From: an uncultured Lachnospiraceae bacterium
GTDB taxonomy: Bacteria; Bacillota; Clostridia; Lachnospirales; Lachnospiraceae
Assembly (NCBI GenBank): GCA_947164865.1
Contig: CAMUYA010000011.1
Span: forward strand, 1 to 64,000
Direction of reading: 5' to 3'
Length of the DNA: 64,000 nucleotides
Part shown: one piece after another, positions 7,218 through 16,559 of the stretch
Layout: each line of letters begins with the position of its first letter
How positions within the stretch are numbered: position 1 is the first letter of the stretch
Notes under the pieces: generated by a model
The model's database searches: none
Seen by the model: only the letters and a program-made list of their open reading frames with translations
Told to the model about the DNA's origin: nothing
Made by a program: the position numbers and the translations under genes

Positions 7218-10200
7218 GAAGCAGTATCTTCATATCCTCCAGCAGTTTCTCGGTGAGGTCGAGCACCTGTGCTTCGTCCTTTTCTACCAGAGTTTCCTTT
7301 TCATATGTATAAGTAAATGAAGGCTTTCCGTAGGGCGCAAAGTTCAGTGCCTTACCATACTTAAGCATAAGATCCGGTATCTTTGTCGGATCTACGTTTG
7401 CATCAGGCTTAAATGTGAATATGATCTGCGAATCGCGGCTTCTGACCTCAGTCATGTAAAGGTTGTGGGCCGCTGCTCTTATAAGCGAAATCCGAAGCAG
7501 GTTTTCCGCAGAAGGAGGAATCGCTCCGTATCTGTCTATAAGCTCGTCGCGGATCTCGTCCATGGCTTCTTTTGTTTCAGCCGCAGCTATCCTCTTATAC
7601 ATATCGAGCTTCTGCTCTTCGTTGAATATATATTCCTGAGGAATGAACGCGTCAGCATCCAGATTTACCACCGTGCTGAAATTCTCAGGGATGCTTACCC
7701 CTTTCATGCGGCTTACGGCTTCATTCAGCATCTTACAGTAAAGCTCGTAACCGACCGCTTCCATGTGTCCGTGCTGGCTCTTGCCCAACAGGTTACCGGC
7801 GCCTCTTATCTCAAGGTCGCGCATGGCGATCTTGTATCCGCTTCCCAGATCGGTGAATTCTCTTATCGCCTCAAGGCGCTTTTCCGCCACTTCAGTGAGG
7901 AGCTTATTCCTGCTGTACATAAGAAAAGCATAAGCTACTCTGCCGCTTCGGCCGACGCGCCCCCTCAGCTGATACAGCTGTGATAATCCGAACCTGTCGG
8001 AATCCTGTATGATCAGCGTGTTAACGTTGGAAATATCCATACCCGTTTCGATGATAGTGGTCGAAACAAGCACATCAATATCCCCGTTCACAAAATCATA
8101 CATGATATTCTCAAGCTCACGTTCGTTCATCTGACCGTGAGCGAATTCTATATTTGCACTTGGAATCAGAGCTCTTAACCTTTCTGTCACCTCTGCGATC
8201 TGATTCACACGGTTAAACACATAATAGACCTGGCCGCCGCGGGAAAGCTCTCTTGTGATGGCTTCTCTCACAAGCTCATCATTATGCTCGCATACAAAGG
8301 TCTGTATCGGCAGCCTGTCGCTGGGCGCCTCCGTAAGAAGGCTCATATCTCTTATGCCCACAAGGCTCATGTGGAGCGTTCTGGGTATAGGGGTGGCCGA
8401 AAGAGTGAGCACGTCCACATTTTCCCTCAGCTTTTTTATCTTCTCCTTATGAGACACACCGAATCTCTGCTCCTCATCAATGATAAGAAGCCCCAGATCC
8501 TTGTAGGTCACATCGTTTGAAAGGAGCCTGTGGGTGCCGATAACAATGTCAACCATTCCGGTTTTAAGGTCCGCGATCACCTTTTTTATCTCAGAAGCGG
8601 AGCGGAAGCGCGAAAGCAGTTCGACCCTTACAGGGAAATCCTTCATTCTCTGTACAAAGGTATTATAATGCTGCTGCGCCAGGATAGTGGTGGGAACAAG
8701 ATAAGCCACCTGCTTGTTTTCCTGCACGGCCTTGAATGCCGCTCTTATTGCGATCTCCGTCTTTCCAAAGCCCACATCTCCGCAGATAAGTCTGTCCATT
8801 ACGCGGGGGCTTTCCATATCGGCTTTTGTATCCTCGATGGCCCGGATCTGATCTTCCGTCTCCTCGTAGGGAAAGAGCTCTTCAAACTCCGTCTGCCATA
8901 CGGTATCTTTCCCGTAGACATATCCCGATACCTGCTGCCTTTTTGCATATAATTCAACAAGGTCCTGCGCAATTCCTTCGACGGATTCACGCACTTTGGT
9001 CTTGGTCTTTTCCCACTCTTTCGTGCCGAGCTTATTTACCTTGGGAACTTTATCCGCATCCGCAGATGCATATTTCTGGATCGCATCGAGCTCTGTTGCG
9101 AGCACGTAAAGCACTCCGCCCTCACGGTATTCAAGGCGGATATAATCACGCACTACCCTGCCGGATTCAACCTTTTCTATTCCCTTATACACGCCGAGGC
9201 CATACACCTCGTGCACTACATAATCGCCGGGTTTAAGATCGTCAAGCGAACCTATCTTCTGCCCCTGCAGTGCCTGAGAGCGGCGGCGCTTCTTTTTCCT
9301 CTCGGCGCCGAAAATATCGGTCTCCGCCAAAACCACAAACTTGATCAGAGGATACTCAAAGCCCTTTGATATGCGGCCGTACTCTATGAGCACTTCCCCT
9401 GTTACTATCTCTCTGTCGGGATTGTCGGAATACGCCGCAGGAATACCCATATCCTGCAGCTCCTGTGCAAGTCTTTTGGCTCTCGTTCTGGAGGGTGATA
9501 AAAGAAGGACCTGATACTTTCCTTTTCTGTAGCTCTCCAGATCCTTCGAAAGAGCCTCAAAGCTTCCGTTGTATGATCCTGTGTTTCTGGCACCTATGTC
9601 ATATTTGTAGGATACATCAAAGTATCCTGCCGATGTGCTCAGTGTGGAAACGGAAACAGCATTACACTCCGATATCCTGGCTGCGATATCTTCCCCGCTG
9701 TATAGAATATCGGTCTGTCCCGGAAGACAGTACCCCTTCTCGAGGCGGTGCGCACAGCTCTCGGAAAACTCAGTATAGATCGCATTAGCCTGTTCCCGCA
9801 GCCTTTCCGGCTCCTCCAGGAAAATAAAAGCATCCCCGCCGGATATTTCCCGGATCCATTCAGGCATTGAGATGAGCCTTGCGTTATCGTTATCTTCGTA
9901 AAAATACCTGATATAACTCTCAAGGTTTACTTTGAGAGAAAGCTCAAGCACCTCTTCTTTAAGCTGCTTGACAATAGTCTTAAGCCGGTGGGCTTCCTCA
10001 GTCTTAAATGCCTTTCTGAGCTTATCTTCCTGCTTATCGCACTCAGCGCATATCCTTTCTATCCCCGCTCTTAATTCATCATCGGACAGTATAAATTCCG
10101 TGGCAGGATAAACAGTGACAGCATCCATCTCCTCCATAGAGCGCTGCGTCAGCACGTCAAAGTATCTGATGGATTCTATGGTATCTCCCCACAGTTCGAT

Positions 10201-10773
10201 CCTGACCGGATTTTCCTCCGTCAGATCAAACACATCTATGATATCTCCGCGCACGGAAAACTGACCCGGGCCTTCTACCTGGGGAAGCTTTTGATATCCC
10301 AGGCTTACAAGCTTTCTTGAAAGATCCTTTGTGGACACTTCATCCCCTTTAAGGAGCTCCGTGACCGAACGCTCTCTTGAATGTATGGCCACCGGATTCA
10401 TAAGCGCTGCGTATGTCGTTATGACCGTCACAGGTTCATTTTCCATGAGCTTTCTCATGGTGGACACACGCTCTTTAGTGAGCTCATTGCCACTGATATC
10501 AGCCTGGAAAAAAATCAGATCCTTGGCGGGAAAACAACACGCATTAGGATCATAAAAAAGGTATTCCTCGTAGAGCTCTCTGGATCTCAGCTCATCATAA
10601 GTCACGATAAGAGTGACTCTGCTCTCACCGGAAAGTGCCCTCATAAAGTGGAGCTTCTGCGCATCCACACAGCCGGTGAGGGATATTATTCCTTTATTCT
10701 TTTTTCTTTTGATCACATCCCTGATGCTCTGAAGATCCGCAAGTTCTTCCAGGGGAGAAAAAAGTGCTTTCAT
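7204..10773 (-). CDS. mfd: Transcription-repair coupling factor Mfd
   Basis: Mfd frees RNA polymerase stalled at DNA lesions and recruits UvrA. The 1189 residues match the family (about 1150-1180). In order: a UvrB-like N-terminal module, the RNA-polymerase-interacting domain (GDYVVHEVYGLGVYKGIEK), a RecG-like helicase core with Walker A GDVGFGKTE and the box DEEQRFGV, and the C-terminal TRCF domain. The start ATG is preceded only by a weak GGAAAC-type site that belongs to a 12-bp microrepeat. The gene follows pth by 49 bp and is probably cotranscribed with it. The last residues (LLPTAN) are encoded within the third copy of the neighbouring repeat. Confidence 0.97.
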   Translation of the reverse strand: MKALFSPLEELADLQSIRDVIKRKKNKGIISLTGCVDAQKLHFMRALSGESRVTLIVTYDELRSRELYEEYLFYDPNACCFPAKDLIFFQADISGNELTKERVSTMRKLMENEPVTVITTYAALMNPVAIHSRERSVTELLKGDEVSTKDLSRKLVSLGYQKLPQVEGPGQFSVRGDIIDVFDLTEENPVRIELWGDTIESIRYFDVLTQRSMEEMDAVTVYPATEFILSDDELRAGIERICAECDKQEDKLRKAFKTEEAHRLKTIVKQLKEEVLELSLKVNLESYIRYFYEDNDNARLISMPEWIREISGGDAFIFLEEPERLREQANAIYTEFSESCAHRLEKGYCLPGQTDILYSGEDIAARISECNAVSVSTLSTSAGYFDVSYKYDIGARNTGSYNGSFEALSKDLESYRKGKYQVLLLSPSRTRAKRLAQELQDMGIPAAYSDNPDREIVTGEVLIEYGRISKGFEYPLIKFVVLAETDIFGAERKKKRRRSQALQGQKIGSLDDLKPGDYVVHEVYGLGVYKGIEKVESGRVVRDYIRLEYREGGVLYVLATELDAIQKYASADADKVPKVNKLGTKEWEKTKTKVRESVEGIAQDLVELYAKRQQVSGYVYGKDTVWQTEFEELFPYEETEDQIRAIEDTKADMESPRVMDRLICGDVGFGKTEIAIRAAFKAVQENKQVAYLVPTTILAQQHYNTFVQRMKDFPVRVELLSRFRSASEIKKVIADLKTGMVDIVIGTHRLLSNDVTYKDLGLLIIDEEQRFGVSHKEKIKKLRENVDVLTLSATPIPRTLHMSLVGIRDMSLLTEAPSDRLPIQTFVCEHNDELVREAITRELSRGGQVYYVFNRVNQIAEVTERLRALIPSANIEFAHGQMNERELENIMYDFVNGDIDVLVSTTIIETGMDISNVNTLIIQDSDRFGLSQLYQLRGRVGRSGRVAYAFLMYSRNKLLTEVAEKRLEAIREFTDLGSGYKIAMRDLEIRGAGNLLGKSQHGHMEAVGYELYCKMLNEAVSRMKGVSIPENFSTVVNLDADAFIPQEYIFNEEQKLDMYKRIAAAETKEAMDEIRDELIDRYGAIPPSAENLLRISLIRAAAHNLYMTEVRSRDSQIIFTFKPDANVDPTKIPDLMLKYGKALNFAPYGKPSFTYTYEKETLVEKDEAQVLDLTEKLLEDMKILLPTAN

Positions 10774-10775
10774 CT

Positions 10776-10823
10776 ATTGTTTCCGTTATTGTTTCCGTTT
10801 TTATTTCCGTTATTGTTTCCGTC
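10776..10823. repeat. 12-bp microrepeat, four units, between pth and mfd
   Basis: Four adjacent 12-bp units read ATTGTTTCCGTT, ATTGTTTCCGTT, TTTATTTCCGTT and ATTGTTTCCGTC. The array fills the gap between pth and mfd. On the coding strand each unit supplies GGAAA, which is the only Shine-Dalgarno-like sequence before the mfd start codon. Confidence 0.9.
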
Positions 10824-11422
10824 TAAATCTTATTCTGTTCTTTTTTGGGGTCGCTCTTCTTTTTATTATACCTGTTCATGGCAGCTTCACAGCCGTCAGT
10901 CATGATGGTCTCAACCGCACTTACAGTGTTCGCGATAGCTTCATCAAAATCCCCGGCATCATTTTTATCAATCTTGCCAAGGACATGGCTTACCAGATCC
11001 CTGCCCTCTTTCTTAGCTCCGACGCCTATCCTCACTCTTTTAAAATCCTGGGTACCGAGCTGGGCTATTATATTCTTTAATCCGTTGTGTCCGCCCGCGC
11101 TTCCCTTGGGGCGTATACGGATATTTCCCACATCAAGATCTATGTCATCCGACAACACTATCAGTTCACTCACGGGATCGACCTTATAATAATCGGTTAC
11201 CGCACGTATACTTTCTCCGCTCAGGTTCATATATGTCTGCGGCTTTACCAGCACCACTTTCTGCCCGGCAAACACGCCCTTTCCGATCAGAGCCTTGTGC
11301 TTTTTCTCCGTAACACTTATACCGGCCTTTTTTGCTATCTCATCTATGGCCATAAAGCCTGCATTGTGCCTTGTATTTGAATATTCTGCGCCCGGGTTAC
11401 CGAGTCCGGCGATTATGTACAT
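10823..11422 (-). CDS. pth: Peptidyl-tRNA hydrolase
   Basis: Cleaves peptidyl-tRNA released from stalled ribosomes and recycles the tRNA. The family signatures are present: GLGNPGAEYSNTRHNAGF near residues 6-23 (catalytic His of the NTRHN motif), KPQTYMNLSG near 61-70 and GSAGGHNGLKNI near 109-120. The length of 199 residues is normal. The C-terminal tail is basic and rich in Lys. It is followed by mfd after a short repeat linker, an arrangement common in Firmicutes. Confidence 0.97.
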   Translation of the reverse strand: MYIIAGLGNPGAEYSNTRHNAGFMAIDEIAKKAGISVTEKKHKALIGKGVFAGQKVVLVKPQTYMNLSGESIRAVTDYYKVDPVSELIVLSDDIDLDVGNIRIRPKGSAGGHNGLKNIIAQLGTQDFKRVRIGVGAKKEGRDLVSHVLGKIDKNDAGDFDEAIANTVSAVETIMTDGCEAAMNRYNKKKSDPKKEQNKI

Positions 11423-11487
11423 TCTGTTACTCCTTAAATATACTACAAGGATTGCTGATGCAACCTTACAACCATATTACCCCACCC

Positions 11488-11519
11488 TAAAAAAGAGCGC
11501 AATATCCTTGCACTCTTTT
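11488..11519 (-). terminator. Rho-independent terminator downstream of spoVG
   Basis: Arms AAAAGAGCGCAA and TTGCACTCTTTT form a 12-bp stem (one G-U pair) with a 5-nt loop. On the minus strand the stem runs directly into TTTTTT. It separates spoVG from pth. Confidence 0.7.
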
Positions 11520-11602
11520 AATTCTTATTTTCGATTATTCAATTTTGATGCTCTTGCCCATCTTCATGGGCTTTTCGACTCCTCCAGTTTCGAACCGCTG
11601 CC

Positions 11603-11863
11603 TTATTCGTCCTCTGCATTTTCGTATGCTTCAAGGATTATATTCTGTAATTTTTCCCTCGTTGCTGAATTAATCGGATGTGCAATATCACGGTATTCTC
11701 CGTCTGCCGACTTCTTGCTTGGCATTGCGATGAATAATCCCCGTTCGCCATCAATCACTTTAATATCGTGAATGACAAACTCGTCATCAAGGGTGATTGA
11801 GACAACTGCTCTCATCTTTCCCTCCTTCGTAGTTTTGCGAACTCTTACATCCGTTATTTTCAT
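11603..11863 (-). CDS. spoVG: Septation/sporulation regulator SpoVG
   Basis: Small site-specific DNA/RNA-binding regulator of the SpoVG family, with roles in septation and stationary-phase gene control in Firmicutes. The 86 residues start [10 protein letters not shown] and carry the conserved [21 protein letters not shown] segment (about residues 44-66), which identifies the family. It is a single gene bounded by its own terminator and by the glgD terminator upstream. Its presence does not prove that the organism sporulates, since many non-spore-formers keep it. Confidence 0.96.
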   Translation of the reverse strand: MKITDVRVRKTTKEGKMRAVVSITLDDEFVIHDIKVIDGERGLFIAMPSKKSADGEYRDIAHPINSATREKLQNIILEAYENAEDE

Positions 11864-11936
11864 CTTAACTACACTCCTATATTCATTTTTTTGATCAGAG
11901 CCTGCTTACCGCGCTGATCTGCTATATAATCCACGC

Positions 11937-11975
11937 AAAACCGGTCGGAGTATCGCTTGGATACCCCGGCCGGTC
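11937..11975 (-). terminator. Terminator of the glgC-glgD operon
   Basis: A long GC-rich stem (CCGGTCGGAGTATC with GATACCCCGGCCGG, two G-U pairs, loop GCTTG) ends in TTTTGC on the minus strand, 20 bp after the glgD stop codon. Confidence 0.7.
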
Positions 11976-11994
11976 CGGTGAGTTATTGCTGTTC

Positions 11995-13113
11995 TTAAAT
12001 AGTATACCTCTCGTTGCGCTCTACAACAATCTTAACACCGTTATCTCCCTTATAGTAGGAGCCGGCCTTGATAGTACTGTGACTTTCAATAATACAGTTT
12101 TCGATAGTAACGTTGTCTGCGATATAAACATCATTCAGTATGATCGAATTCTTAATTGATGTATTATTTCCAACGTAACTCTTTTTAAATACCACCGAAT
12201 CCTGAATGAATCCGTTTATGATACATCCGCTTGATACAAGGCTGTTCTTGATCGATGCGCCCGGATTGTACTTTGCAGGCGGAAGATCGTCAACCTTTGA
12301 GTAGATATCCGGATAACCCCTGAAGAAGTAATCCCTGACATCCTTGTTGAGGAAATCCATATTGGTGTTGAAGTAATCTTCAACAGCTGCTATGTTCCTC
12401 CAGTAATCCTTGGTCTGATATCCGTAGATACGCTTGATGTCTTTGTATCTGATGAGGATATCTCTTACAAAATCGTATCTGTCTTCCTGCGCGCTCTTTT
12501 CTATCATCTCGATAAGCTGGCGCCTTCTGATCACATACACACCGCAGGAAACGATGTTCGACTTAGCCTGCAGGGGCTTTTCTTCAAATTCCTCGATCCG
12601 GTTGTCTTCATTGAGGGTGATCGTTCCGTATCTCTCAATGGCCGAGCCCTCCGGAACCTTGGCACACACAACCGTGATATCTGCCTTCTTGTCTATGTGA
12701 TACTCCAGGACCTTGTTGAAATCCATTTTGTATACGCAATCGCCGTTCGCTATAACGACATAAGGCTCATGGCTCTTTTTGAGGAAGCTCAGGTTCTGAT
12801 AGATCGCATCCGCGGTTCCTCTGTACCAGTTGCTGTTATCTGCGGTAACAGCCGGAGTAAGAACATACAGACCGCCCTGTTTACGTCCGAAGTCCCACCA
12901 CTTGGAGGAATTGAGATGTTCATTAAGGCTTCCCGCGTTGTACTGTGTAAGTACCGCCACCTTCTGAATGTGGGAATTCGACATGTTGCTGAGTGTAAAA
13001 TCTATGCTTCTGTAACTGCCCGCAATAGGCATCGCACATACGGCCCTCTTCTGGGACAAAACATCCATTCGATGATTACTGCCACCGGCCAAAATAATTC
13101 CAATCGCTCTCAC
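11995..13113 (-). CDS. glgD: Glucose-1-phosphate adenylyltransferase subunit GlgD
   Basis: Second subunit of ADP-glucose pyrophosphorylase, which makes ADP-glucose for glycogen. The nucleotidyltransferase domain starts with IILAGGSNHRM and the left-handed beta-helix tail carries hexapeptide-like repeats (SCIINGFIQDSVVF and following). Compared with GlgC the loop after LAGG is altered (the GlgC form is GGQGSRLG), as is usual for the non-catalytic or weakly catalytic GlgD of Firmicutes, which modulates the heterotetramer. The start codon lies two bases from the glgC stop, so the pair is translated together. Confidence 0.93.
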   Translation of the reverse strand: MRAIGIILAGGSNHRMDVLSQKRAVCAMPIAGSYRSIDFTLSNMSNSHIQKVAVLTQYNAGSLNEHLNSSKWWDFGRKQGGLYVLTPAVTADNSNWYRGTADAIYQNLSFLKKSHEPYVVIANGDCVYKMDFNKVLEYHIDKKADITVVCAKVPEGSAIERYGTITLNEDNRIEEFEEKPLQAKSNIVSCGVYVIRRRQLIEMIEKSAQEDRYDFVRDILIRYKDIKRIYGYQTKDYWRNIAAVEDYFNTNMDFLNKDVRDYFFRGYPDIYSKVDDLPPAKYNPGASIKNSLVSSGCIINGFIQDSVVFKKSYVGNNTSIKNSIILNDVYIADNVTIENCIIESHSTIKAGSYYKGDNGVKIVVERNERYTI

Positions 13114-13115
13114 TG

Positions 13116-14384
13116 TTAATCACCTGCCTTGATAAGTGTTTTGCCGCTGGCGAGATTACCGTCGTGATAATCCGCAGCTGTGGTTTCGCCGAATACTACA
13201 GAGTTCTTACCGATGGTAATGCCATCCGGAATGATACTCTTTTCTCCGACAGTGACTAAACCGTGATTATAAATATGCGGTGCCGTATCGTTTTCGACCT
13301 CTTCGCCGATCCCGAGCCGTACGTTATTGCCTATCGTTGTCTCCTCGGCTACGATCGCCTTGTTCAGCTCACATCCGTCGCCGATCCTGGTCTGGTTCAT
13401 AATGATCGAATCCCTGATCACCGTGCCTTTTCCGATTATTACTCCACATCCTATAACGGAATTGTATACCTCTCCGTAGATCTCGGATCCCTCACCGATT
13501 ATGCTCTTCTCAACGCGGCTGTCGTTGGAGAAATACTGCGGCGGCTGAATCTCCGATTTGGTGTATATCTTCCAGTACTCTTCGTAAAGGTTGAACTCGG
13601 GTACGATATCGATAAGCTCCATGTTTGCTTCCCAGTAGGAATAGAGAGTTCCGACATCCTTCCAATATCCGTTGAATTCGTATGCGTAAAGCAGACGCCC
13701 CTTCTCATGACACCAGGGTATCACATGCTTACCGAAGTCGAGATTGGGCTGTTCCTTAAGTGCCGTGAAAGCGGCCTTAAGAGTCTTCCATGAGAAGATG
13801 TATATACCCATGCTGGCGAGATTGCTTCTCGGGTGAGCCGGCTTTTCCTCAAAATCCGTGATCCGCTTATTCTCATCGGCGATCATGATTCCGAAGCGGC
13901 TTGCTTCCTCCATGGGAACAGGCATAACCGCTATCGTAACATCGGCTTTGTTTGCCTTATGGAAATCGAGCATTACCTCGTAATCCATCTTGTAGATATG
14001 GTCACCTGAGAGTATGAGCACATACTCGGGATTGAAGCTTTCCATATATTCGATATTCTGATATATGGCATTTGCCGTACCGGTGTACCACTCGCTGTTC
14101 TCACTCTTTTCATAGGGCGGAAGAACACTCACACCGCCGATATTACGGTCAAGATCCCACGGAATACCGATGCCTATGTGTGAATTGAGGCGAAGCGGCT
14201 GATACTGGGTAAGCACACCCACCGTGTCTACGCCTGAATTAATGCAGCTCGAAAGCGGAAAGTCGATTATCCTGTATTTCCCGCCAAATGCAACCGCCGG
14301 CTTTGCCACTTTAGATGTCAAAACACCAAGACGGCTACCTTGTCCGCCTGCCAGAAGCATGGCGATCATTTCCTTTTTTACCAT
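13116..14384 (-). CDS. glgC: Glucose-1-phosphate adenylyltransferase GlgC
   Basis: Catalytic subunit of ADP-glucose pyrophosphorylase (glucose-1-phosphate + ATP to ADP-glucose + PPi), first committed step of glycogen synthesis. Motifs: [11 protein letters not shown] (residues 10-20), [10 protein letters not shown] near 125-134 and the [10 protein letters not shown] segment near 180-189. The C-terminal beta-helix has hexapeptide repeats. A length of 422 residues is standard. It heads the glgC-glgD operon; a TATAAT with a weak -35 lies near 14430-14460 in the AT-rich upstream region. Confidence 0.97.
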   Translation of the reverse strand: MVKKEMIAMLLAGGQGSRLGVLTSKVAKPAVAFGGKYRIIDFPLSSCINSGVDTVGVLTQYQPLRLNSHIGIGIPWDLDRNIGGVSVLPPYEKSENSEWYTGTANAIYQNIEYMESFNPEYVLILSGDHIYKMDYEVMLDFHKANKADVTIAVMPVPMEEASRFGIMIADENKRITDFEEKPAHPRSNLASMGIYIFSWKTLKAAFTALKEQPNLDFGKHVIPWCHEKGRLLYAYEFNGYWKDVGTLYSYWEANMELIDIVPEFNLYEEYWKIYTKSEIQPPQYFSNDSRVEKSIIGEGSEIYGEVYNSVIGCGVIIGKGTVIRDSIIMNQTRIGDGCELNKAIVAEETTIGNNVRLGIGEEVENDTAPHIYNHGLVTVGEKSIIPDGITIGKNSVVFGETTAADYHDGNLASGKTLIKAGD

Positions 14385-14550
14385 ACGCCCTCCAGCCTGC
14401 AGGTAAATTATTGTGAAACCCGCAGAATAATTATAGTTATTATATCACCTCGGCCAGAATTATGGAATAATTTTCACAAAATAATTTAAATTTTTGTTAT
14501 TTTTCTATCTATTTTACACAATTTTCTGTAGATGTTGAACAAAAAGTTTC

Positions 14551-15147
14551 CTACTGCATGTGAAAAGCTTTTCTCAGCGCCTTTCCAAGAGTTACCGCCA
14601 CAAGCATCTTGGCAACATCTATGAGCACGAACGGAAATACGCACATTCCCAGGGCACTCATAAGGCTTATGGGGCCGTTCTTGCCGGAATAAACCAGCAT
14701 AAACCATACTGTTCCGAATGCATAGCATGCTACAAGTCCGAGCACCATGGATACCATTTCACTCCAGAGCTTTCTTCCGAAAAAGACCTCAAAGAGCCAG
14801 AAAACAGCAGCCTGAAGGATAAATCCCATAATGTATCCGCCGGTCATTCCGAACAGTGCGCCGAAGCCGCCCTTAAACCCGGCAAATACAGGCAGACCCA
14901 CCATACCGAGCAGGATATAAATAAATACCGACAATGTGCCCTTTTTCCCTCCAAGAAAATAGACTGCAAAAAAGACTGCAAAAGTCTGGAGCGTAAAAGG
15001 AACCACCGTCGGTATCTGTATCCATGAGCAAACTGCCATGAGTGCAGCACAAACCGCAATATAAACTATGTCGAGGGTCTTGAACCCAACCTTGTTACCG
15101 GAAACACTTTTGCCTGCTACGCGGCTGCTCTTACCTTGAACATCCAT
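14551..15147 (-). CDS. bioY: Biotin transporter BioY (ECF S component)
   Basis: Membrane S component that binds biotin, usually working with a shared EcfAAT energiser. Six hydrophobic helices are visible in 198 residues, with the family pattern IQIPTVVPFTLQTFAVFFA near 43-62, LLGMVGLPVFAGFKGGFG near 79-96 and TGGYIMGF near 102-109. A basic N-terminal extension of about 20 residues precedes the first helix. No ecf genes are nearby, so it must share an energiser encoded elsewhere. A BirA-type operator upstream indicates biotin control. Confidence 0.95.
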   Translation of the reverse strand: MDVQGKSSRVAGKSVSGNKVGFKTLDIVYIAVCAALMAVCSWIQIPTVVPFTLQTFAVFFAVYFLGGKKGTLSVFIYILLGMVGLPVFAGFKGGFGALFGMTGGYIMGFILQAAVFWLFEVFFGRKLWSEMVSMVLGLVACYAFGTVWFMLVYSGKNGPISLMSALGMCVFPFVLIDVAKMLVAVTLGKALRKAFHMQ

Positions 15148-15235
15148 TTTAAAAAAACCTCACTTAAAAAACTATTGGTTCCCGGCATCATCGCGCTGCA
15201 TAAAACAACTGAAAGATACAGAAACTCATATATGG

Positions 15236-15290
15236 ATGTTATCACCTTACAGAGCGATTGTCAACCTTATCGGCTATAGGGTTGACAATC
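15236..15290 (-). promoter_or_regulatory. bioY promoter overlapping a BirA-type biotin operator
   Basis: Perfect 11-bp arms GATTGTCAACC (15256-15266) and GGTTGACAATC (15280-15290) with a 13-bp spacer match the Firmicute BirA box pattern (TTGTnAACC...GGTTnACAA). On the minus strand TTGACA (15264-15259), a 17-bp spacer and TAACAT (15241-15236) form a promoter whose -35 lies inside one arm, so a bound BirA dimer would block RNA polymerase. Confidence 0.85.
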
Positions 15291-15351
15291 CTTATCATTA
15301 CTGGGCAAGGTAGTTATGATGCTTATGCACGCCGATCGCTGAACAGATTTA

Positions 15352-16542
15352 TCAGTTCTGCAGTTCTCCCGCCTTGTATCTGGCCACGATGCTCTGGATC
15401 CTCTCATTGGGATTGAGCAGATCGGAAATTGAGGAATCGTGATTGAGTGTATCTATGATGTAAGCAATGTACTTGCTGAGATCACAGTTGATATACCATT
15501 CTCTTTCGAGAAGCTCGGGAGTCTGATAAATGAGATTGGTGGTGAGCACTCTCGTGATGATACCCCTCTCGTAAGCTTTATCGAATTTCTCAAGTCCTCC
15601 CGTAAAGAGCCCGAATGTGGCAAATATGAAAATCCTGCCGGCCTTTCTTTCTTTAAGAGCCGCAGCGACTTCAAGCGCACTGTCTCCGGATGAGATCATA
15701 TCGTCTATGATGATCATATCCTTTCCTTCAACATCACTTCCGAGGAATTCGTGAGCGATGATGGGATTTCTTCCATCCACGATCCTGGTATAGTCACGTC
15801 TCTTATAGAACATACCCATATCAAGGCCGAGTACGTTGGCAATGTAGATCGCACGCTTCATTCCGCCTTCATCGGGGCTGATCACCATCATATGCTGGGC
15901 ATCCAGCTCAAGTCCTTTATAATTCTTGAGAAGGCCTTTGATAAACTGATAAGCGGGCTGAACCGTCTCAAATCCGTTGAGAGGGATCGCATTCTGAACT
16001 CTGGGATCATGCGCATCAAATGTTATGATATTATCAACGCCCATCTTTACCAGCTCCTGGAGAGCAATGGCACAGTCGAGAGATTCCCTTGCGGTTCTCT
16101 TATGCTGGCGGCTCTCGTAGAGGAAAGGCATGATGACAGTAATACGTCTCGCCTTACCGCCCACAGCGGCTATGATCCTCTTAAGATCCTGATAATGATC
16201 ATCCGGGGACATATGGTTTTCCTGTCCGCAAAGAGAATATGTCTGCGAATAGTTGAGCACATCCACAAGAAGGAACAGATCCACACCGCGGACGGATTCG
16301 AGTATCTGTCCTTTTCCCTCTCCGGATCCGAATCTCGGAACCTTTGCCTCAAGAAGGTATGAATCCCTCTGATATCCGGCAAAAGCAAGCGACCCCTTAT
16401 GCTCGCTCTCTCTTTCAGCTCTCCACTTCACGAGGAAGGCGTCCACCTTCTCGCTGAGCTCTTTACAGCCCTTAAGGGCGATGATCCCCAGCGATCCAAC
16501 CGGAATTGTTTCAAGATTTCTTTTTTCTTCACGATTAGGCAT
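15352..16542 (-). CDS. prs: Ribose-phosphate pyrophosphokinase, long form
   Basis: Makes PRPP from ribose 5-phosphate and ATP for nucleotide, His and Trp synthesis. The PRPP-binding motif MIIIDDMISSGDS is at residues 276-288, the catalytic loop KRRDYTRIV at 247-255 and the FDAHDPRVQNAI region at about 175-186. The 396 residues exceed the usual 310-320; the extra sequence is an N-terminal segment and internal insertions, a form seen in Lachnospiraceae. It follows the DnaI-like gene by 17 bp, so it belongs to the dnaD-dnaI-prs unit. Confidence 0.9.
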   Translation of the reverse strand: MPNREEKRNLETIPVGSLGIIALKGCKELSEKVDAFLVKWRAERESEHKGSLAFAGYQRDSYLLEAKVPRFGSGEGKGQILESVRGVDLFLLVDVLNYSQTYSLCGQENHMSPDDHYQDLKRIIAAVGGKARRITVIMPFLYESRQHKRTARESLDCAIALQELVKMGVDNIITFDAHDPRVQNAIPLNGFETVQPAYQFIKGLLKNYKGLELDAQHMMVISPDEGGMKRAIYIANVLGLDMGMFYKRRDYTRIVDGRNPIIAHEFLGSDVEGKDMIIIDDMISSGDSALEVAAALKERKAGRIFIFATFGLFTGGLEKFDKAYERGIITRVLTTNLIYQTPELLEREWYINCDLSKYIAYIIDTLNHDSSISDLLNPNERIQSIVARYKAGELQN

Positions 16543-16559
16543 TTGTTCTCTCCTGTAGT

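Noticed and set aside
15148..15351. Riboswitch upstream of bioY
   Set aside because: The conserved element is a DNA palindrome overlapping the -35 and before the start of transcription, so it fits the BirA operator and not an RNA element.
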